From an uncultured Atopobium sp. (GTDB taxonomy: Bacteria; Actinomycetota; Coriobacteriia; Coriobacteriales; Atopobiaceae), in contig CAKAPG010000018.1 in NCBI GenBank assembly GCA_916715765.1, positions 1 to 9,236 on the forward strand: a DNA stretch of 9,236 bases. The letters are read 5' to 3'. A program made the position numbers and the translations under genes. This document shows, piece by piece, positions 4,818 through 9,236 of this stretch (positions are counted from its first letter, which is position 1; every line of letters begins with the position of its first letter). The notes below the pieces were generated by a model. The model saw only the letters and a program-made list of their open reading frames with translations. It was not told the DNA's origin and made no database searches.

Positions 4818-6815
4818 TTACTTACCAACAAACTGCGAGATAGTCTTGTACAAGTCGCTTGCCTGGAAGTCTTTGATAACCTTGGAATCTTTTCTCTGGT
4901 CACAGACTTCAAGCAGTGCTTTCAGGGAAGCCTTATCGGGGTCAGTCTGATAATCTGCTTCGGCCTGAATGAGCTTGTACTTGGCAATGACCATGTCCAT
5001 GAGCTTGGCATTGTTGCCCTCGGCGTTTGCGTCGTCAAGGCCATCAAATGCCAGCGTAGAAACAACACCGTAGCCGCCGGTCAGGAAGTGGTTGCCCACA
5101 AAGTCGTTAGGATTGACCTTGTTGTCAATGACAGGCGAGTTCTTAGTGTTAGTAAGCAGTACCAAGCTGGTGTTGTTGTAGACGTCGATGACGGTAAGCG
5201 TGCCGGTCCAGCCGGTGTGACCAACGGTTGCAGCGTTTGCAATTGGCGAGAAGGCCCACTGGTAGCCAATGTGACCCTTACGCCTCCAGCCCAAACCGTA
5301 GGTAACGTTGGTGTCCTTTGGCTTGATGAACTGGTCGTGAACGTCCTCGCTGAAGAGCATGGTGTTGCCGTAGCCACCACGGTTCATAACGGTCTGGACA
5401 AGAACGGCCAGGTCGGAAGCGTTTGCAAACAGACCAGCGTGACCAGAGATGCCACCCATGGCGTAGTAGGCCTTCTCGTCATGGACCGTACCCTGAATGG
5501 TGTCGGTACGCATGTTGTCAAAGGTAATCAGGCCGTCGCGGGTGTTGCCGTTAAGCTCGGTAGCTGCGATTCCGTCAGCCTTGAAGCCGTTGTCCAGTGG
5601 GTTGAACGTGACGTTCTTGAGTCCCAGTGGCTCATAGAGAGCTTCCTTAACGTACTGGTCAAGGCGCTTGTTGGTGATCTTCTCGATGATAAAACCAAGA
5701 AGCATGTAGTCTACGTCGGAATAAGCAGTCTTGGTACCTGGGACGTACTGCAGAGGAGTCTCGATAATCTTCTGCAGAATCTCGTCGCGATTCTGGGAGT
5801 ACAACTTCTGGTTTGCGTTTGGCTGTGGATCGTCTGGCTTCTCTGGATTGTAGTTGCGGTTGTGATACTGAGGATCTGGTGGGAATCCAGCCTGGTGCTC
5901 TAGGATCTCGCGAACGGTGAGGTCATTCTTGCCCAGGATCTTATCGCCCTCCTGATCCTTGAAGTCTGGAATGTACTCCTGGACCTTCTTGGAGACGTCC
6001 AGCTGACCGTCGGTAACCAGCTTCTCGATTGCCAGGTTAGTGGCATACATCTTGGTATTAGAGGCCAGGTCGTAGAGGGTGTTGTCGTCTACAGCCTTGC
6101 CGTCTTTGATGCGAGAGCCGTCTTTGTTGTAAGAATTGACGTTGCCGTAGTTGGTCTTCTTGATAATCTTGCCGTACCTGGTAATAACCAGCTGAGCAGA
6201 GGTAAAGCCGTTAGCAATCTCTGCGTTAATAATCTGGTCAATCAGCTTGAAGTTGTCGTTGTCGGCGTAGTCTTTGGTGCCGTCAATAAGGGTTGGGTAG
6301 CCAATCTTGATCTCGAAGGTAGCCTGAGTCTCTTTGACGGTGCTGACCTGCAGGCGGTTATCGCCGTTGACGGTTACGTCGGAGATGTCAATCTGGTTCC
6401 AGGAAGAACCGTCAAGCTTGTCGGTTGGTACCTGGTGACCGTTTACAAAGAGCGCAAAGCTCTGAGGCTCGGAGCTCTTTACATAGACGGTGCCCTGACC
6501 AGCAAAGCAAACAAAGCTGTTGAGCTGGTTGGTAACAAGAGAGTCGTCAAAGGCCTCGTTGTCGTTAAGAACAGGGAAGACCTTCTCGTACTGGAAGGTT
6601 CCGTCTACGGAATCAACCTTCTTTGCAGTTCCCTTAGCAGCAGTTGCGCCACCTTTTGTTTGGCAGGCAGTAAGGCCAAAGCCTGCAAGAGCGGCTAGAC
6701 TAAGAGCACTTCTGCTGAGGAATTGTCTTCTGGTCTGTCCAGCAGGGGAGCCTGCGTTGGATGAATGCTCAGAGTGAGCGTTTTGATTCTGGTGTAAATC
6801 TTCGTTGGTGCGCAT
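4818..6815 (-). CDS. pbp4b: Tat-exported lipoprotein, PBP4B-family serine hydrolase (beta-lactamase fold)
   Basis: This is a 665-residue cell-surface serine hydrolase, probably a penicillin-binding-type DD-peptidase acting on peptidoglycan fragments. Its N-terminus has a long polar region, a twin-arginine motif TRRQFLS (28-34), a hydrophobic stretch and a lipobox LTAC with Cys51, so it should be a folded Tat substrate anchored by lipid. Residues about 105-175 look like a beta-rich carbohydrate-binding (jelly-roll) domain (VNGHQV, NQIDISDVTVNGDNRLQVS). The catalytic domain (about 187-590) has S252-N-T-K255 (SxxK), Y365-S-D and H533-T-G. Its opening (FKLIDQIINAEIANGFTSAQ) and LYDLASNTKMYATN are typical of PBP4B/YfeW. 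E. coli YfeW is about 430 residues, so this one is much longer at the N-terminus. AGGAG, read on the minus strand at 6821-6825, supports the start. E. coli yfeW is also in the murQ operon, which fits the divergent murR-murQ here. Confidence 0.88.
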   Translation of the reverse strand: MRTNEDLHQNQNAHSEHSSNAGSPAGQTRRQFLSRSALSLAALAGFGLTACQTKGGATAAKGTAKKVDSVDGTFQYEKVFPVLNDNEAFDDSLVTNQLNSFVCFAGQGTVYVKSSEPQSFALFVNGHQVPTDKLDGSSWNQIDISDVTVNGDNRLQVSTVKETQATFEIKIGYPTLIDGTKDYADNDNFKLIDQIINAEIANGFTSAQLVITRYGKIIKKTNYGNVNSYNKDGSRIKDGKAVDDNTLYDLASNTKMYATNLAIEKLVTDGQLDVSKKVQEYIPDFKDQEGDKILGKNDLTVREILEHQAGFPPDPQYHNRNYNPEKPDDPQPNANQKLYSQNRDEILQKIIETPLQYVPGTKTAYSDVDYMLLGFIIEKITNKRLDQYVKEALYEPLGLKNVTFNPLDNGFKADGIAATELNGNTRDGLITFDNMRTDTIQGTVHDEKAYYAMGGISGHAGLFANASDLAVLVQTVMNRGGYGNTMLFSEDVHDQFIKPKDTNVTYGLGWRRKGHIGYQWAFSPIANAATVGHTGWTGTLTVIDVYNNTSLVLLTNTKNSPVIDNKVNPNDFVGNHFLTGGYGVVSTLAFDGLDDANAEGNNAKLMDMVIAKYKLIQAEADYQTDPDKASLKALLEVCDQRKDSKVIKDFQASDLYKTISQFVGK

Positions 6816-6853
6816 ATCGTCTCCTTCGGTTTTGCCTTAGGTGAAACACCTGC

Positions 6854-6873
6854 TATCTCAATTGGCTGAGATA
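6854..6873. promoter_or_regulatory. Inverted repeat TATCTCA-N6-TGAGATA, candidate operator of pbp4b
   Basis: A perfect 7-bp inverted repeat with a 6-base centre (ATTGGC) sits 38 bp upstream of the pbp4b start. The position suits an operator or a short 5' leader hairpin. RpiR-family regulators bind inverted repeats, but I have no consensus for this MurR to compare with. Confidence 0.4.
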
Positions 6874-6939
6874 ATTTGCGCTTATGATGACGTGCGTTTC
6901 ATCAAAATTGCAGCTAGTTTGCTCAAGTTGAAATAATGG

Positions 6940-6953
6940 GTACGTTAACGTAC
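6940..6953. promoter_or_regulatory. 14-bp perfect palindrome GTACGTTAACGTAC, candidate operator
   Basis: The 14 bases equal their own reverse complement. The half TGGGTACGTTA (6937-6947) returns in inverted orientation as TAACGTACCCA at 7083-7093, 11 of 11 bases. A two-site operator for the divergent genes, possibly bridged by looping, is a reasonable inference. Confidence 0.45.
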
Positions 6954-7258
6954 TGCGAGTGGTATCAAAAAAGCTGTCAATGGTATCTAAATTTGAATTT
7001 TTTAGGCAAAGATGAAATATTTTAATCAGGTTTTACGTGGTCAAATGTCTACTCACTAGTAAAAATTTTTATGAAGTGATAGTAACGTACCCAAATCAAG
7101 GCTCAGTTTTTGCGACAATTGTCTGCGCATTATGCTGGGAAAACATGAGCAATCGCGCATGCAACGCACATAGAGCGCGCTTACACTTGCGCATGCAATA
7201 CTACCGTTTACGGTACTGTCTACTTTACAGATGAAATTTTTATGGCATCGTGAAACAA

Positions 7259-7264
7259 TATAGT
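7259..7264 (+). promoter_or_regulatory. Possible -10 box (TATAGT) of murR
   Basis: TATAGT differs at one base from TATAAT and lies 39 bases before the murR start. The expected -35 zone (7236-7241, ATTTTT) is poor, so the promoter would be activator-dependent, weak or misassigned. Two TAGTCAA repeats (7261-7267 and 7274-7280, 13 bp apart) overlap or follow the box, where a repressor could act. Confidence 0.35.
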
Positions 7265-7302
7265 CAAACGTTTTAGTCAACTGGACGGCCGGAGGTGATT
7301 GC

Positions 7303-8217
7303 GTGAGAGGTGTTCGTCTACGTCTGGAAGAGTATCGCAAGAATGCTAGTTCAGCTGAACGCGATATTGTCGACTATATTCTGTCGGATCCAGAGGCGGC
7401 AGTTGGTCAATCAATCCATAAACTAGCAGCTCAAACGTATACATCTGCATCAACGGTTGTCAGGCTTTGCAAGAAGCTTGGCTGCGGTGGCTATAAAGAG
7501 TTCCAACAGGCGCTCATTTACGAGCTGGCAGTAAGCAATAAAAGCAACGATATTGCTGTCGGCGGCGTTATCGCAGGTGACACCACTGATGTGATCATCG
7601 AAAAAGTTACGGCAAAGAACATTTCTTCGCTGGAGCTTACCAGGCAATTGCTTGACGCTCAGGTTGTTGACTCAGTTGTTTCACTCATGATGCAGGCCCA
7701 TTCCATCTGCCTCTTTGGCATGGGAGCTTCGCTTCTGGTTGCAAGAGATTTGCAGCTCAAGCTTATGCGTCTCAACATCAACTGCAATTTGAGCGACGAT
7801 TACCACTCTCAGATGCTCTACGCTAAAAACATGGGGCGAGAAGATCTTGCTATTGTGGTCAGCTACTCAGGCCTTACGCGAGAAGCCATTGAGTGTGCGT
7901 GGATTGCAAAGGCAAACGGTGCCAAGGTGGTCTCCATCACTCGCGGCGGCATTGATTCAGAGCTCATTCACCGCTCCGACTACGTTTTAGGAGTTGCGGA
8001 AACTGAGCACATCATGAGAAGCGGCGCCATGTCTTCAAGAATTGCCCAGCTCAACGTTGTAGATGCGCTCTTTGCAGCCTATGTAAATAGAAATTACGAG
8101 AAGAGCGTTAAGCGTTTCTCGACAAACTATATTGGCAAGCTAGATTCGGCTGAGCGTGTTGCCACGCTTTCATCTGACCAAGATTTGCCCGGTATAGCCA
8201 ACGACGTAATTGCGTAA
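7303..8217 (+). CDS. murR: MurR/RpiR-family transcriptional regulator
   Basis: This is a 304-residue regulator of the RpiR family: an N-terminal helix-turn-helix domain (about 1-77; IHKLAAQTYTSASTVVRLCKKLG holds the helix-turn-helix, recognition helix about 48-60) and a C-terminal SIS sugar-phosphate-binding domain (about 125-255; LFGMGASLLVARDL and SYSGLTREAIECAWIAKANG). The usual length is about 280-300. E. coli MurR represses the murQ operon and is released by MurNAc-6-phosphate; the adjacent murQ makes the same effector likely here, though the SIS ligand cannot be proven from sequence. GTG 7303 is chosen because GGAGGTGA (7291-7298) lies 4 bases upstream and the protein then starts right at the first helix. 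The stop is 25 bases before murQ, with the same orientation, so the two form an operon, unlike the divergent E. coli order. Confidence 0.9.
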   Translation: MRGVRLRLEEYRKNASSAERDIVDYILSDPEAAVGQSIHKLAAQTYTSASTVVRLCKKLGCGGYKEFQQALIYELAVSNKSNDIAVGGVIAGDTTDVIIEKVTAKNISSLELTRQLLDAQVVDSVVSLMMQAHSICLFGMGASLLVARDLQLKLMRLNINCNLSDDYHSQMLYAKNMGREDLAIVVSYSGLTREAIECAWIAKANGAKVVSITRGGIDSELIHRSDYVLGVAETEHIMRSGAMSSRIAQLNVVDALFAAYVNRNYEKSVKRFSTNYIGKLDSAERVATLSSDQDLPGIANDVIA

Positions 8218-8242
8218 AAATCACAACACAGAAGGTGAAAAC

Positions 8243-9133
8243 GTGATTGATTTAACAAAGCTTGTCACCGAGACAAGAAACCCCAACACCATGGACCTGG
8301 ATCAGATGACCCCACTTGAGCTGGTCAGCGTTATGAACCAGGAAGATCTCAACGTGGTAGCTGGCGTAAAAGAGGTTCTTCCCCAGGTAGCACAGGCAAT
8401 TGAGTGGGCTGTTTCCTCGCTTGAGGCTGGTGGCAGAATCGTCTACTTTGGCGCGGGAACTTCCGGTCGCCTGGGCGTTTTGGACGCAGTTGAGTGCCCA
8501 CCTACCTTTGGCGTTTCTCCCGACGTGGTTGTTGGTCTTATCGCCGGTGGCGAGAAGGCCTTTGTACGTGCAGTTGAAGGCGCGGAAGATTCTCTTGAGC
8601 TTTGCGAAGAAGAGTTCAAGAAGATTGGTCTGAACAAGAACGACATTGCTATTGGAATTGCAGCTAGTGGTCGTACACCTTACGTTATCGGCGGCCTACG
8701 CTATGCTCGTTCGTTGGGCTGCAGGACCGTTGCTATTGCCTGCAATAAGGGCTCTGAGGTGGGCAAAGAGGCAGAGCTTGCTATTGAGCCTCCCTGTGGT
8801 CCTGAGGTTCTTACAGGTTCCACGCGCCTTAAGTCTGGTACCGCTCAGAAGATGATTCTGAACATGATTTCAACCGGTTCTATGGTTGGTGTGGGCAAGG
8901 CGTATCAGAATCTTATGGTTGACGTGCAGCAGACCAATAAGAAACTGGTAGTTCGTGCACAGAACATCACCATGGCAGTAACGGGTTGTACTCGCGAAGA
9001 AGCAGCTCAGGCGCTTGAGCAAGCTGATGGTAATGCAAAGCTTGCTATTGTCATGCTGCTGACCAAGATGCCTGTTGACGAGGCTAAAGCTAAGCTCGAG
9101 GCAGCTCATGGTCATGTTAGAGGTGCACTGTAG
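8243..9133 (+). CDS. murQ: N-acetylmuramic acid 6-phosphate etherase
   Basis: This enzyme cleaves the D-lactyl ether of MurNAc-6-phosphate, giving GlcNAc-6-phosphate and D-lactate, the committed step of MurNAc recycling in the cytoplasm. The 296 residues match E. coli MurQ (298) almost end to end: TETRNPNTMDLD near the start, GAGTSGRLGVLDAVECPPTFG (70-90, SIS sugar-phosphate site), IAGGEKAFVRAVEGAEDS (100-117), ASGRTPYVIGGLRYAR (141-156) and LTGSTRLKSGTAQKM (190-204). Glu84 and Glu115 correspond to the catalytic Glu83 and Glu114 of E. coli. GTG 8243 is preferred to an upstream TTG at 8210, which would overlap murR: GAAGGTGA (8231-8238) lies 4 bases before it, and the N-terminus then aligns with the family. 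The gene is intact with no missing key residue. Confidence 0.96.
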   Translation: MIDLTKLVTETRNPNTMDLDQMTPLELVSVMNQEDLNVVAGVKEVLPQVAQAIEWAVSSLEAGGRIVYFGAGTSGRLGVLDAVECPPTFGVSPDVVVGLIAGGEKAFVRAVEGAEDSLELCEEEFKKIGLNKNDIAIGIAASGRTPYVIGGLRYARSLGCRTVAIACNKGSEVGKEAELAIEPPCGPEVLTGSTRLKSGTAQKMILNMISTGSMVGVGKAYQNLMVDVQQTNKKLVVRAQNITMAVTGCTREEAAQALEQADGNAKLAIVMLLTKMPVDEAKAKLEAAHGHVRGAL

Positions 9134-9236
9134 TAATCGCAGTTGTAACAAATGACACACGCGTGAGCATTTTGTTTCAGCTACATCGGTCAGTGGTATC
9201 AGCATGACGCGCAAGTGGTCGGTAAGTTTTGAAAAA
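9134..9236 (+). other. Sequence after murQ: no gene, one candidate regulatory decamer
   Basis: No reading frame or convincing terminator is seen in the last 103 bases. AGTGGTATCA (9192-9201) is identical to 6958-6967 in the pbp4b-murR control region, so the start of another regulated gene just past the window is possible. CACGCGTG (9158-9165) is an 8-bp palindrome of unknown meaning. Confidence 0.35.

Larger units (their letters stand above)
6816..7302. promoter_or_regulatory. 487-bp divergent control region between pbp4b and murR
   Basis: This AT-rich spacer must contain the promoters of both transcription units and probably MurR operators. Read directly: TATCTCA-N6-TGAGATA (6854-6873), GATGA-N8-TCATC (6886-6903), a perfect 14-bp palindrome at 6940-6953, TGGTATC twice 21 bp apart (6960, 6981), a perfect -35-like TTGACA on the minus strand (6975-6980) without a clear -10 partner, an imperfect palindrome centred on AAAAATTTTT (7053-7079), GCGCATGCAA twice (7155, 7189), TACCG-TTTA-CGGTA (7202-7215) and TAGTCAA twice (7261, 7274). 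A 65-codon frame at 7037-7234 has no ribosome site and is not believed. Confidence 0.65.

Noticed and set aside
4742..4843. Short frame from TTG with a good upstream GGAGGAGAGGG (4728-4738)
   Set aside because: The 33-codon product has no recognisable feature, it runs into the end of the convergent PBP4B gene, and no promoter is seen. The purine-rich stretch may be chance.
4803..5903. Long plus-strand reading frame of 366 codons
   Set aside because: It lies opposite the PBP4B gene, whose product is clearly recognisable; the plus-strand translation shows no domain and no ribosome site.
6952..6980. pbp4b promoter built on the minus-strand TTGACA at 6975-6980
   Set aside because: The -35 is perfect but no acceptable -10 exists at 16-18 bp, so I do not list it as a promoter.
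7037..7234. 65-codon plus-strand frame in the pbp4b-murR spacer
   Set aside because: No ribosome site before the start, no domain, and it overlaps several palindromes that look regulatory.

Overview
The window looks like a chromosomal segment of a Coriobacteriia actinobacterium, most likely Atopobiaceae (Atopobium/Lancefieldella/Olsenella group). This is an inference from the protein flavour, moderate G+C, AT-rich spacers and strong AGGAGG-type ribosome sites; no rRNA or marker gene confirms it.

Layout. (1) 1-688: the C-terminal part of an ABC-exporter ATPase. It keeps the Q-loop, signature, Walker B and H-loop but has no Walker A, and nothing recognisable lies upstream, so it reads as a G+C-rich gene remnant. 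(2) 843-2636: pepF, an M3-family oligoendopeptidase with HEMGH and a downstream Glu. A perfect 12-bp hairpin lies between it and the next genes. (3) 2730-3595: a tight pair, a glyoxalase/VOC protein with all four metal ligands and a free-methionine-(R)-sulfoxide reductase (GAF fold) with its three Cys. A U-tailed hairpin follows. (4) 3762-4310: an NAD(P)H-dependent FMN reductase. Regions 3 and 4 together suggest small-molecule and oxidative stress housekeeping. (5) 4311-4817: a 507-bp gene-free spacer holding two consecutive modules of a repeated element, each with three direct copies and one inverted copy at about 30-32 bp period, then a strong terminator serving the leftward gene. This is the least explained part of the window. 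(6) 4818-9133: a muropeptide/MurNAc recycling locus. A Tat-exported lipoprotein of the PBP4B serine-hydrolase family is read leftward. Divergent from it is murR-murQ (RpiR-type regulator and MurNAc-6-P etherase), read rightward. The 487-bp divergent spacer is rich in palindromes and repeats that could be operators.

How the genes fit together. In E. coli the order is murR / murQ-murP-yfeW, with YfeW being PBP4B. The same partners here support a job in recovering N-acetylmuramic acid: the lipoprotein would act on peptidoglycan outside the membrane, MurQ would convert MurNAc-6-P to GlcNAc-6-P and D-lactate inside, and MurR would control the locus. No transporter (MurP or equivalent), NagZ or NamZ is visible; one could lie beyond 9236.
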